Source: Hygrocybe punicea | Taxonomy: Eukaryota > Basidiomycota > Agaricomycetes > Agaricales > Hygrophoraceae | Length of the DNA stretch: 64,000 nt | Assembly (NCBI GenBank): GCA_963556145.1 | Contig: OY744469.1 | Coordinates: 5,366,767 to 5,430,766 of the forward strand | Reading direction: 5' to 3' | Part shown: one piece after another, positions 8,516-19,490 of the stretch | Layout: the number at the start of each line of letters is the position of its first letter | Position numbering within the stretch: the stretch's first letter is position 1 | Notes under the pieces: model-generated | Databases searched by the model: none | What the model was told of the DNA's origin: nothing | The model's input: only the letters and a program-made list of their open reading frames with translations | Translations under genes and position numbers: made by a program

Positions 8516-11500
8516 GGTATAGTCCATATAACTCCAGTTTTGGCTGTGAATATCAGGATGGACAATGCCAGTGAACTCACGGGGACAGCGTTTATGTCTT
8601 ATCTTGAACTTTACAGCATTGCTCATCAGCTCACCACTTCTTACTCACATCAGCAGAATGGTCACACAGAACAGGTTATCTGCACCATCAAAAGCTGAGT
8701 CTTGTCCATGATGGCTGCTGTAGCTGCACCTCGCCACCTGTGGGGCAAAGCGGCACTTGCTTGTGCACACATCTTCATGCTCACCCCATCTCTCATCTTG
8801 CCGAATCATTCCTCACCTCATGAAGCTATCACAGGCACCCACCCTGATGTTTCCCACCTCCGTGTCTGAGGTGTTAGATGTTACGCACATGCCCCATTGG
8901 AACAGCAAACAAAGCTTGGCCCACGATCTCACGAGTGCACCTTTATGGGTTACCCCAAGGGCATAAAAGGATATCGTGTATGTGACAATGCTTCTGGATC
9001 TTTTTTCAATTCCAGAGATGTCATTTTTGATGAATCCTGTGCTTGTCTACCTGGTGCCACTCCGGACCCTGTTCCTGTGTCTGTACCTATTGATCCATGC
9101 ACTCCTTTGATACTCCCTTTGTCTGTACCTGATGTACCCCTTGTTCCTAGCTCTCCCATTCATCCTTCCTCTTCCAGTTCTAATACCCCTTTGGTTCCTT
9201 CTAGTTCCTCCATTCCTTTTGTTCCATCTTCTGATTCTTCGCTTGCACCTTCCAATAGCCCATCCGCTGTTATTTGCCCTGCTACCTGCCCTTCCCCAAT
9301 TCCTCTTTGCCCTCTCTCCCCCAGGCTTCATGTTCCCACATCCCTTGGTGAGTTACATACTTTCAAGGTTGCTAATGCCAGATCCAGGAGAGAGAGGCTT
9401 GCCATCGCCTGCACTGATCGTGTGCTGGCCACTGCAGTTCCCCACACCTCATCTCATGTCTTTAACAATGATCATGTGAACCTGGTCTGCTCAGAATCAT
9501 TCTTCCTTTCCATTCACAGTGATCGCCCTTGCAACCCCTCCAGCTCCTCCTACGATCTCAAAATTCCTCCTGCCACTTATTCTGAGGCCCCTTGATGACC
9601 TGACTTGGCAGTTTGGGAGTCAACCATTGTAAAAGAACTCTCAACTCTTCACTCCATGGGTGTTTACACTCTGACTTGTCTACCCCCAGGTCACAAAGCT
9701 ATTGGCAACCAATGGGTTTTTGAATACAAAGTTGATGGTCTCAATCCCATCACGAAGGGGCAGCTCGTTACTAAGGGTTTCCACAAGATCCCTGATGTCA
9801 ACTTTGGCAAGACTTTTGCTCCAGTGGCAAAAACCACCTCAATTCATCTTGTCGTCATGTTGACTTGTCAACATGGGTGGACACTCCAGTGTTTTGACGC
9901 TACATGTGCCTTTCTATGGGGTGACCTTGAAAAAGAGCTCTACATGTCTCTTCCTGATGGCTTTTGACTCCCCAATGGCTCCTCATTGCCACCTGACTCT
10001 TCTGACTTATCCAGCCTGGTCATGCGGTTGTGGAAGTCGATCTATGGCCTCAAGCAGGCCTCCAATGTTTGGTACAAAAAGCTTTGTGGTGTCCTTGAGC
10101 AGCTTAGCCTTCGGCATTCCAAAGTCAACCATGCTCTCTTTAGCTTCTCAGGCACCCGGCGTGGTGAGATCATCCATTGCCTCATTGCTGTTCATGTCGA
10201 CAACAGCTTAGGCAGCTCTAGTTCCCTGGCTTTCCTTCAATGGATCAAGTCAGAGATCCTCTGCAAGTTTGGTCTTAAAGACCTTGGCGATGTATCTCAG
10301 TTCCTTGGAGTACAGTTTGAATGGAACCTGATGACGCATGAATTGTGGTTACACCAGTGAGACTACATCTGTTCCCTTCTCATTGACTATGACCTCCTCA
10401 ACTGCAATGCCATCTTCACTCCCATGGATCCAACCTGCAATCTGTCTGTTGCTGGCCCACCCTGCAATATCTGCTCAGAGTTTCAGACCCTTATGGGGAA
10501 GCTGCTCTTCCTGTCCATCTGCACGTGTCCAGACATCTCTTATGCCATCAACCATCTCACTCAGAACAACTCAGATCCACGTCCCAACCACCTGACTGCT
10601 GCCAAACGCATTCTTTGTTATCTCAAAGGCTCTCAGGATCTTGCTATTCACTTCAAGTCCACCTCGTTGCCCATGTCTCTTCTTGGCTACTCAGTAGTGA
10701 TGGTCAGGTTCGGTTCGGTTCGGTTCAGGCCAAAAAAATCTGAACCTTGAACTGAACCTAAGGTTTGGTTCAGCTCATATGCTGAACCTTGAACTGAACC
10801 TTTGGTTCAGGTTCAGATAGGTTCAGTTCAGGTTCAGGCCAGGCTGAACCTGAACTGAACCTGTGAAAATACAAGTATACTAGCTAATCAATTTTCTCAA
10901 TCCAAATTTTTCCTTTATTTCCTACCACTCTACATTGTTGTTGTGCTAATGGTTTGACTCCTCAATTACATGTACTGTGTCCATGTTCAAATCAATAGAA
11001 TCTTGTGTTAGATGTGTCTGAAGCACAGTAAGCATGAAATATCCTGGACAACTGTTCAGATGGTCATTGCAAATGTTTTGCTGTATTTTAACTTGCAATC
11101 AGTATAACTGAATCACACAACATGGCATCCTAGGCTGAATTTCAACTTTACATTTTAAAATATATTTAAGTTTGCAAATATTCATGTTACAGAAGCACTA
11201 ATTGCAACCGTATAAACTCTAACTAATCTAGATTCTATTATTAATGGTGCTTAAATTTCAAGTCAGTAAATAGTTGGACCAAAACTAAGTCTCTACTCAG
11301 CAGAAATTAGATTAATATGTGAAAGATTAGGTTCAGGTTCAAACCAGTTTGAAACAGGTTCACAAGATTCCGTCCTTGACTGAACCTTGAACTGAACCTA
11401 AGGTTCAGTTCAGGCATTACCCTGAACCTTGAACTGAACTTAGGTTCGGTTCATGTAGGTTCAGGTTCGAACCCAGGTTCAGAACTGAACTATACCATCA

Positions 11501-11975
11501 CTACTACTCAGACTCTGATTGGGTGGGCCTTCAAGATTCTGTCTCAGTTTCTGGCAACTGCTGGTTCTATGGCAACTGTCTAATCGACTGGGCCTCTAAA
11601 TGACAGTGCACAGTGGCTCTTTCATCAACTGAAGCTGAATACATGGCGCTCACCTCTTGCCTACAGACTGGTCTTTGGCTTCATTCTTCTTTTACTCAAC
11701 TTTCACTTCCTTTCTCTCTTCCCATTGACAATCTTGGTGACAACAAAGGTGCTATCTCCCTCACTTTGAACTCTTCTCACCATTCACGCTTGAAACACAT
11801 AGAGTCATAGACATCAAGTATCATTTTATTCGTGAACACGTCGACTCCGGCTCCTTTCTCGTCTCTTGGATCCCCACTGCCAAAAATGTCACTGATATTC
11901 TCATGAAGCCCCTATGCTGCAAACTTCACGACTTCCTCATTGCAGGCTTGTGGCTGGTATCTTGTCAAGGGGGTG
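8510..11975 (+). pseudogene. copia pol remnant: integrase, reverse transcriptase, RNase H
   Basis: Degenerate Ty1/copia polyprotein starting inside the integrase core (MDNASELTGTAFMSYLELYS, HQQNGHTEQ). It runs through the integrase C-terminal box (CYAHAPLEQQTKLGPRSHEC, TFMGYPKGIKGYR) and a Ser/Pro-rich linker at 9010-9590. The reverse transcriptase follows (WVFEYKVDGLNPITKGQLVT, FGKTFAPVAKTTSIH, FDATCAFLWGDLEKELYMSL, YGLKQASNVWYKKL), then RNase H (ALSSTEAEYMALTSC). The catalytic YVDD-type box reads HVDNS, losing the second Asp. Several in-frame stops occur (near 8698, 8869, 9966, 10359, 11601 and 11808). The RNase H is split at 10695 by a second hAT miniature element. The 5' half of the element (LTR, gag, protease) is absent. 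Confidence 0.85.
10695..11503. mobile_element. hAT-type miniature element 2 (809 bp) in copia RNase H
   Basis: Begins TAGTGATGGTCAGGTTCGGT and ends with the inverted counterpart ACCATCACTA, 18 of 22 terminal positions matching. It is flanked by a perfect 8-bp duplication CTACTCAG (10687-10694 and 11504-11511). Both subterminal regions are dense in GGTTCA/TGAACC copies and the centre is AT-rich without a long frame. Ends and motifs match miniature element 1, so both belong to one non-autonomous family. Confidence 0.9.
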
Positions 11976-12242
11976 TGTTGTAGATCTCTGAGTCACCTGT
12001 CACCACGTCATTCATCATCATCTTTACACCTCAGTCTTCTCCATTCTATGACTGAGGTGAGACAGCTTCCTTTATTTCTCTCCAGTACATAGACTCATAT
12101 CTTGTTAGACTCCACTTCTGTTCTACAAATATGTATCGTGACTAAGAAGGAAATGAAAGGTGTCACTACTGACTATCCAACAGCATCATGACAAGGTGTC
12201 TCATGGCCGTTGTTATCAGGATCGCATTAGTGTGATACAACA
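11976..12242 (+). mobile_element. copia 3' LTR (267 bp)
   Basis: Directly preceded by a purine run (CAAGGGGGTG), the expected polypurine tract. It begins TGTTGTAGATC and ends GTGATACAACA, giving the inverted ends TGTTGTA/TACAACA. It ends 31 bp from the ADE1 stop codon. No matching 5' LTR is in the window. Confidence 0.75.
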
Positions 12243-12272
12243 AGTACCTCTGATTGGCCAGGGAATATCTAC

Positions 12273-13478
12273 TCACCCCATCAGCATTCGAACAACTTCT
12301 TGGTACCGCTCTTTAGTCCCATGTACTACAGCTTCCTCGATTTCCCACCCGTCACCATCGTGGCCCTCAGGGCCACCTTCTAGCCCTTTCTGGAATCCGG
12401 CACCTACGAGCCAGTCTCTCAGGTATTGTTTATCGAAGCTCAGCTGGGGCCTGCCAGGTTTGTAGTCCGCGAGGGGCCAGTATCGGGATGAGTCGGGAGT
12501 CAGAACTTCGTCTATTAGGATCAGTTGTGGGTTGGGGGAGGAGGCCGAGGAAATGAGGCCGAATTCGAATTTCGTATCAGCGAGGATGAGACCGCGTGCG
12601 CGCACGAATGTGGCTGCAGCGTTGTATAGTTCCAGCGACACTCGAGACATTTGGCGGTAGAGCTCTTCACCGATGATGTCTGAGGCTTTTCAAATCCATT
12701 AGTGTCAGTCAGGAGAGATGAATCATAATAGCGGATTGAGAGACGTGCTTCAGCCTTTTGTATGCAGAATACACCGGAAATGGGGACGAGGGAATGATGT
12801 AACGAACCTTGTTCAGGAGAAATGTTCTCATCGTGGGTACCTTGGGCCGCTTTCGTTGATGGCGTGAACAGCGGCTCTGACAGCTGCTGAGATTCCACCA
12901 TTCCCGTGGGGAGTGGAATACCGTGGACGGTGCCTGAGCGCTTGTACTCTGCCCACGCGGATCCTGGGTTGGTCACGGTCAGCACCATAGTATCTATCTC
13001 ATTAAGCAAAGACTCACCTGTTAGGTAACCTCTAACGATTGCTTCCAATGGCACAACGCGCGCTTTCTTCACCAACATAGCACGGCCAGCCAACTGATCT
13101 TTGTGTGGCCGCACTTCCTCGAGCATTTCATCCACGTTGTCGGTGACGAAGTGATTAGGGATGATATTGCGGAGCTTGTCGAACCAGAAGACGGATATCT
13201 TGGTCAAAAGCGTTCCCTTCTCTGGAATGCCCTAGGATATTTGCATCAATTTTTGAAGGACAGTGTTGTCCAGTATGTTTTAAGGCGCAGGCGGTCAGAT
13301 GGCAGACCCTAAAGGAATGGGAACTACAGACGTTGCGAAGGATAACATCATAGGCGGATATTCTATCCGTCGCGACGAACAAGAGGTATTCTGCGCACGA
13401 GAGGGCGTAGATATCGCGAACCTTTCCTTTGGATAACAGTGTCAAGCCAGGAAAATCTGTATAGAGCAATGTAGACAT
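12273..13478 (-). CDS. ADE1: Phosphoribosylaminoimidazole-succinocarboxamide synthase (SAICAR synthetase)
   Basis: Catalyses the ATP-dependent joining of CAIR and aspartate to SAICAR in cytosolic de novo purine synthesis. Four exons reconstruct a 309-residue protein: 13478-13332, 13231-13018, 12963-12808 and 12685-12273, with GT..AG introns of 100, 54 and 122 bp. Family landmarks appear in order: the N-terminal GKVRDIY and [13 protein letters not shown], the exon-2 start GIPEKGTLL, then [12 protein letters not shown] joined by the second intron to [28 protein letters not shown] follows, then ADTKFEFG and [14 protein letters not shown]. The length is typical of the monofunctional fungal enzyme. 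No frameshift or premature stop is visible, so it should be functional. A copia LTR ends 31 bp beyond the stop codon and may supply or disturb the 3' end. The upstream spacer to the metalloprotease gene is only about 150 bp. Confidence 0.93.
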
Positions 13479-13625
13479 TGGTCACCATTTTCATTCAGCC
13501 GGTTTTTCAGTATACGGATACTTTTCTAGTTACCTTTACATATCTGCCTTTTATATGAGGGTAAAAAGTTCGCAATTTTTCCTGTTTTATCCATTGCATG
13601 AAGCAACGTCTATCTAATAAAAAGA

Positions 13626-15146
13626 TCAATTTGTAGATAAAAAATGCATGGCGATCCCGGGACCGTGACTGGGCCCTCCCGGTTTAACGAGCCCCTGGCC
13701 CCCTGCAGACCTTTGCCCTAAAGGTCCTGGTCGCCCTTGACCCTCCATATACTTCAGTTCTTTCAGCCTCTCACGAATCCAGGCAGCAAAGGCAGTGAAC
13801 AGATGGGTTTCGTCATGCTTCTCGCAAAAGCGGAGAAGCGCATTATAACGCTGCTCCGGGCTCGAGCCAGTGGCCCTCAGAAGTTTTGCTAGATCCACGG
13901 GGCAAAGGTATGGAGGTTGCCTCCCATCTTCCAAGAGTGATGAGCTTCCTTGCATAGCGCACGCGTAGTATACACAGTGATCTATACCAAAGCAGTGACC
14001 CAACTCGTGGCTTGCGGTGCGACAAACGCGGCCAAGCCATAGGCCAATCAGGGCTGCAGCGGATGGGGAAGCATCTAAGGATGGAAGTGTTTTAAGCGCA
14101 GACACGGCAGCCTGTAGTCCTGCGACCGTCACTTGTCCCAAACCGCCATCCGGAACTACAGCGTTAGAGGAAGAAGAATGATCGTCCCGGTTCATGTCTA
14201 TATCGCTGGATTTTCTCCGTCGTTTATTGGGCGAACGCGGCTGTGATGCAGCTGCACAACACTCATGCAAGTAGGATTCGCAGTGGGATGTTGGCCACGT
14301 ATGTTGGCGGTCCACGTTTTGCAAGGAATCCAAGATGGGATTATACCTGGCCTTGGAGACGACCGCTACCCGGCTCCCGCCGTATGCGCGGCCGCAGACA
14401 AACTCATTGTCCTGACTCTCATAGAGGTCTTGATCAACCAGCATCAGAAGAGCGTACGCATCTTCCGGCAGCATGCTAACAGCGGCATCGAGTAGGTCAT
14501 CCAAGTTGAGCTGGCGTGCAAATACTTTGTCAGCTGATGGCCGTGTGCGGATACGCACGCACTCCGTAGTAGTGGTCAGGCCAACGAATCGCAGCGATTT
14601 CTGTGATTTCGATCGCGAACCCTGTAAGGGTGGGGTATCCCATGCTACGAACGATAGTTGGTAGGGCAGTAGCTTGACTGACATGCCATCGTAAAACGCC
14701 CCTAGATAGTCTACAATGGCTCCCGTTGCTGGGGGCCCCACTGCCTCGCCATGGCCGTTTTTCATTAATGGACGACTCCAATCGTGCATGAGCCGCACAT
14801 CCGAATCCACACCAGGAGGCGCTGCAACATATACGATGCTTTTCGCTTGGGTGACTTCATTGCGGTCCTTCAAGCGCATCCATGCCCGCAGACTTTGAGG
14901 AGGACAGCGAGGATCTAATGACAGGTCGTCCCCGGGTAGAACTAGTGGTGCAGGGAACGATCTATCTGATCGCCTGCATTGACTTCGGTCCTCAGTTGCT
15001 TTTGTCTTACTAGTTGGAATGACTCCTTGTACGGTTGTAGCTGCCACTCGCTGCCGGTCTGTGGGTCGGTAATAGGCTACTTCGGTGGCGTAGGCGCTCG
15101 ACACGAAGCTGAGCGTACTGTGATCGCAAGAGGCACGTGTCATCAT
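13626..15146 (-). CDS. Archaemetzincin-type zinc metalloprotease (family M54)
   Basis: Intronless 506-residue protein. At residues 380-398 it carries the extended archaemetzincin signature HELGHCFGIDHCVYYACAM. This shows the HExxHxxGxxH zinc ligands (His380, His384, His390), the catalytic Glu381, and the extra CxxxxCxM typical of this family, where Cys residues bind a second zinc. Upstream, MLVDQDLYESQDNEFVCGRA and VAVVSKARY match the family core. Archaemetzincins are soluble peptidases of poorly known physiological role. The N-terminal 70 residues and a Lys/Arg/Ser insert before the core (about residues 300-345, with PNKRRRKS) are poorly conserved. The insert could contain a nuclear localisation signal. 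No signal peptide or membrane segment is evident. The next gene downstream on the same strand is ADE1; they share no evident function. Start chosen as the first Met of the frame (MM); the second Met is equally possible. Confidence 0.88.
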   Translation of the reverse strand: MMTRASCDHSTLSFVSSAYATEVAYYRPTDRQRVAATTVQGVIPTSKTKATEDRSQCRRSDRSFPAPLVLPGDDLSLDPRCPPQSLRAWMRLKDRNEVTQAKSIVYVAAPPGVDSDVRLMHDWSRPLMKNGHGEAVGPPATGAIVDYLGAFYDGMSVKLLPYQLSFVAWDTPPLQGSRSKSQKSLRFVGLTTTTECVRIRTRPSADKVFARQLNLDDLLDAAVSMLPEDAYALLMLVDQDLYESQDNEFVCGRAYGGSRVAVVSKARYNPILDSLQNVDRQHTWPTSHCESYLHECCAAASQPRSPNKRRRKSSDIDMNRDDHSSSSNAVVPDGGLGQVTVAGLQAAVSALKTLPSLDASPSAAALIGLWLGRVCRTASHELGHCFGIDHCVYYACAMQGSSSLLEDGRQPPYLCPVDLAKLLRATGSSPEQRYNALLRFCEKHDETHLFTAFAAWIRERLKELKYMEGQGRPGPLGQRSAGGQGLVKPGGPSHGPGIAMHFLSTN

Positions 15147-15640
15147 TGAGAACCTACTAGATATGGGTCAGTCGTGCATATGGAATGGCTCTATGTAGTA
15201 TGTACCTAGACGTTACTGCGATATAATTAGGTGTAATAAGTCGACTTACCTCAGGCTAGAATGGAGAGTTGTGAAAACAAAGGTGGGAAGGACATCAGGA
15301 AATCGAGGGCGCCGGTATTCAGGCGGAGTTGATAATTGACTTCTCGCCTCATCATCGGTGACCCTCTACTCCTCTCAGCACAGTCATGACCTTATTACCA
15401 CGGTCATGTCATTGACCGTATGACATGTCAGTGACCGAACATGACCGGCTACACAAGGTCATGACTCTTGCCTAATATAGATACATACGTAACTCTATCA
15501 TGTACGCACCTGCATCAGTAAAACAGGGATTCTACTTACTCATCTTAATTGTCTTAGTTCACTTGAGTAAGACCATTAAGACAACTAAGATATGATAAGA
15601 CAACTAAGATAGGATAAGTAAGTAGTGACAACTTGGGGTT
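15147..15640. other. Intergenic region with CATGAC and TAAGAC motifs
   Basis: It holds the likely promoter of the metalloprotease gene. At 15380-15470 there is a cluster of GTCATGAC/GACATGTCA motifs resembling a similar cluster at 24640-24740. From about 15514 comes CATCAGTAAAACAGGG followed by several GTCTTA/TAAGAC copies, which mirror the sequence ending at about 19790. Confidence 0.4.
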
Positions 15641-17360
15641 AGGGGGATGAGGAGGAGGGAGCCTGAGAGGGGGTGAGGATGAGGATGAGGAGGGGGAGAG
15701 GGAGAGGGAAGGGGGAGGGAGGGGGAAGGGGGAAGGTGGGATGGAGGGGGGGATGTCGATGGGGAGGAGGAGGGGGAGGGGATGAGGAGGGGGAGAGGGA
15801 GGGAGAAGGGGGAGGGGGAGGAAGGTGAGGATGAGGAGGGGGAGAGGGAGGGGGAGAAGGATGAGGAGGAGGAGGGAGGGGGAGGGGGATGAGGAGGAGG
15901 AGGAGGGGGAGGGGGAGGAGGAGGAGGAGGAGTGGGAGGGGAGAGGAAGGGGGATGAGAAGGAGGAGGAGGAGGGGGAGGGGGAAGTGGGAGGGGGAGGG
16001 GTAGGGGGGAGGAGGATGAGAAGGAGGAGGAGGAGAGGGAGGAGGAAGGGGAGGGGTAGGGGTAGGGGGGAGGGGGGTGAGGAGGGGAAAGGGGGAGGGA
16101 GAAGGTGGGATGGAGGGGGGGATGGGGATGGGGAGGAGGAGGAGGAGAGGGAGGAGGATGGGGGAGATGGGATGGAGGGGGATGTGGAGGAGGAGGAGGA
16201 GGAGGAGGAGGAGAGGGAGGGGGAAGTGGGAGGGGGAGGGGTAGGGGGGAGGAGGATGAGAAGGAGGAGGAGGAGAGGGAGGAGGAAGGGGAGGGGTAGG
16301 GGTAGGGGGGAGGGGGGTGAGGAGGGGAAAGGGGGAGGGAGAAGGTGGGATGGAGGGGGGGATGGGGATGGGGAGGAGGAGGAGGAGAGGGAGGAGGATG
16401 GGGGAGATGGGATGGAGGGGGATGTGGAGGAGGAGGAGGAGGAGGAGGAGGAGAGGGAGGGGGAGGAGGAGGAGGAGGAGGGGAGGGAGGGGGATGAGGA
16501 TGAGGATGAGGATGAGGAGGGGAAGAGGGAGAGGAATGTGGATGAGGAGGGGAGAGGGAGAGGGATGCAGATGCAGAGGGGAGAGGGAGAGGGATGCAGA
16601 TGCAGAGGGGAGAGGGAGAGGGATGTAGATGGGGAGGGGAGGGGAGAGGGATGTGGGGATGAGAGTGTAGTGTTACAGTTAAGAATAATGTTATATGCTC
16701 TATCCACTGGCAGTGGAGTAGTGACTTAGGCTCTAACTTAGAGGATGGGGATGGGCATAGGAGTGTGGAGGAAAATAGAGGTTGGAGATGGAGAGGGGAC
16801 AGAAGGAGGGGGAGGAGGGAGAGGAGGATTGAGAGGGATGGGAGGGGGAGGGGGAGGGGGAGGTGGAGGGGAGTGTGGAAAATGGTGATGGGGGGGAGAG
16901 GGAGGGGGATACTATGGATGGGGAATGGGGAGGGGTAGGGAGTGTAGGAGGGAAATGGAGAGTGGGACAAGGATGGGGAGGGGAGGGGGATGGGAGGATG
17001 GGGAGGGGGAGGGGGGAGAGGAAGAGAGAGGAGAGAGGGCATGGGAGAGAGGGGATGGGGGATGGGGATGGGGGAATTATTGATAATTCAATTGAATCTT
17101 AGGAGCAAATTTGGTATTACAATTTACAACTAAGAAAGTGAGCTGAGTTCTGGGAATAGAAGATGGGATAGTAGGGGCCATTGGGGTTATGGGGGAGTTG
17201 AGGGGATGAGAGGGGGGAATTTGACTGGGAGGATGACTGGGAGATGCTGTGGGATGGGAGAATAATACTCCTGGAGAGGGTGACACTGGGGACAGGAGGG
17301 GGATGACACTGGGGGATGGGAGGGATGGAGGATGACAGGGAAAGGAGGGCCATTAAAATT
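15640..17360. repeat. Purine-rich GGA/GGGA low-complexity tract
   Basis: About 1.7 kb in which the plus strand is almost only G and A (GGGGAGG, GAGGAGG, GATGAGG units). There is a short mixed-sequence break at about 16660-16760 and a more diverged tail. Long open frames in it are compositional artefacts. Many G-runs could form quadruplex or triplex structures. Confidence 0.9.
15975..16464. repeat. Perfect 240-bp tandem duplication in the purine tract
   Basis: Positions 15975-16224 are identical to 16215-16464 at an offset of exactly 240 bp. Outside those limits the purine sequence diverges at once, so the duplication is recent. Confidence 0.85.
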
Positions 17361-17969
17361 CTGCTAAGTCCATATTTCCATATTAAGCACCGTGCGAGTA
17401 AAGCAGTCACGTGTGTTTCAACAAACTGCGCGTGACACATTCAACTTACCGCCGTCTCTCACATTGTCGAACCTGACGTGAACAATACAACCAGGTGCCC
17501 ACCAATACATGCCTGTGCAGCGGGGTAGCACCCCATCAGTAAGTTTTTATTTCACATCTTGTTTTACTGACTAGTTCTACCTATAGCCTTGGCTGTACCC
17601 AACCCACTCCAACACCCACATCAACACCATGCAGGACGAAGACCTGGGGCGATTCCTCGGAACGATGACGGGATGGCCATCCACGACGGTCGCGATGGCT
17701 GCGATCTTCCCCGGCTGTTGTATCCCAAACTCGATAACCAGTTAGTAAGGTTTCATGACAAACGAGGATGAGGAAGCGGCGATGGCGACGGCAGTGGCAG
17801 CAACAGCAGGGTAAGTTTTCTTAAATCATGATTTTTCTTTTTTTTGACTGAGTAGCTCTACTGCCTACGCCTACGGCTGTGCCCACCCACACCCACACCA
17901 TTTTCAACATCCAATACACGGCCTCCCCATGAATTTCGACCACACACAGCTCATATAACCCCCCCGTGC
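17361..17969. other. Spacer with diverged minisatellite-like sequence, no gene
   Basis: Contains two related short segments (about 17575-17640 and 17850-17920, each with ACTCTAC..CCT..GGCTGT.CCCA.CCCAC). They resemble each other and lead into the minisatellite. TTGTTTTACTGA at about 17562 also occurs at the right end near 19779. No convincing coding region. Confidence 0.4.
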
Positions 17970-19490
17970 CTCGTTCCCATTGAAAACAAGAGGCTGGAGG
18001 GTCCCAGCGCCTCACGCCGACATCTTTTCCCCCGACCCACCCCCCAGTTTTTCAACACCCAATACGGGCCTTCCCCTGCGGTTTTCGACCACCCCCAACT
18101 CAAGTACACTCCCGTGTCTCCGTTTCCGTTGGAAACAAGCTGTCGGGGGTCTCAGGACCTCGCATTACCGTCTTCTGCCCAACCACCCCACCTCACTTTT
18201 TTCTACCAACAGGATACCTTCTCCCGCGCCGTTTGCGGCCATCCATGGTTAGTGTACACCTCTGGCGCCTCGTTTCTGTTGAAAACGAGACGTCAAGGGG
18301 TCTCAGGACCTCGCATTCCCATCTTCTGCCCAACCAGCTCACCCCCTTTTTTCTACCAACAGGACACCTTCTCCCGCGCCGTTTATGGCCATCCCCGGCT
18401 AGTGTACACCCCCCGCACCTCGTTTCCGTTGAAAACGAGATGTTGGGGGGTCTCAGGACCTCGCGTTCCCGTCTTCTGCCCAACCAGCTCACCCCCTTTT
18501 TCTACCAACAGGACACCTTCTCCCGCGCCGTTTATGGCCATCCCCGGCTAGTGTACACCTCCCGCACCTCGTTTCCGTTGAAAACGAGATGTTGGGGGGT
18601 CTCAGGACCTCGCGTTCCCGTCTTCTGCCCAACCAGCTCACCCCCTTTTTCTACCAACAGGACACCTTCTCCCGCGCCGTTTATGGCCATCCCCGGCTAG
18701 TGTACACCCCCCGCACCTCGTTTCCGTTGAAAACGAGATGTTGGGGGGTCTCAGGACCTCGCGTTCCCGTCTTCTGCCCAACCAGCTCACCCCCTTTTTC
18801 TACCAACAGGACACCTTCTCCCGCGCCGTTTATGGCCATCCCCGGCTAGTGTACACCTCCCGCACCTCGTTTCCGTTGAAAACGAGATGTTGGGGGGTCT
18901 CAGGACCTCGCGTTCCCGTCTTCTGCCCAACCAGCTCACCCCCTTTTTTCTACCAACAGGACACCTTCTCCCGCGCCGTTTATGGCCATCCCCGGCTAGT
19001 GTACACCCCCCGCACCTCGTTTCCGTTGAAAACGAGATGTTGGGGGGTCTCAGGACCTCGCGTTCCCGTCTTCTGCCCAACCAGCTCACCCCCTTTTTCT
19101 ACCAACAGGACACCTTCTCCCGCGCTGTTTGCGGCCATCCCCGGCTAGTGTACACCCCCTGCGCCTCGTTTCCGTTGAAAACGAGGCGTCGGGGGGTGTC
19201 AGGACCTCGCGTTCCCATCTTCTGCCCAACCAGCTCACCCTCTTTTTTCTACCAACAGGACACCCCCTCCCACGCCGTTTGCGGCCACCCCCGGCTAGTG
19301 TACACCCCCAGCGCCTCGTTTCCGTTGAAAACGAGACTTCGGGCGGTGTCAGGACCTCGCGCTCCTGCCATCTGCCCAACCACTGCCACCCCACCTTTTT
19401 CAATCACCACGCCCTGTTTTTAACCACCCCCAGCTTGTTTCCGTTGAAGACGAGATGCTGGGGGGTCCTAGCGTGTTGCCCCGCCGTCTC
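17970..19490. repeat. 149/150-bp minisatellite, about 10 units
   Basis: The marker TTGAAAACGAG (or close variants) recurs at 17980, 18129, 18279, 18429, 18578, 18727, 18876, 19026, 19175 and 19325, with a shortened last unit at 19444, so the spacing is 149 or 150 bp. Units contain TCTCAGGACCTCGCGTTCCC, TCTTCTGCCCAACCAGCTCA, TTTCTACCAACAGGACACC and CGGCTAGTGTACACC. The central units are nearly identical and the outer ones diverged, as expected from unequal exchange. The 149-bp unit shifts frame each time, so the many reading frames across it are not a protein. Confidence 0.92.

Noticed and set aside
12521..13207. 228-residue minus-strand frame as a single protein
   Set aside because: It reads through ADE1 introns; the spliced four-exon model matches the SAICAR synthetase family and keeps frame.
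15604..17102. Long open frames on both strands (up to 467 residues)
   Set aside because: They are '(Pro/Ser)n' or '(Gly/Glu)n' translations of the polypurine tract, open in several frames because the tract lacks T; no domain or start context.
17980..19423. Overlapping 80-178-residue frames across the minisatellite
   Set aside because: The 149-bp unit shifts frame every copy, so the repeated peptides come from different frames; not a repeat protein.
18129..19444. CRISPR-like array
   Set aside because: Whole 149/150-bp units are contiguous and alike, with no unique spacers, and the genome is eukaryotic. The same applies to the 44-bp array at 30106-30420.
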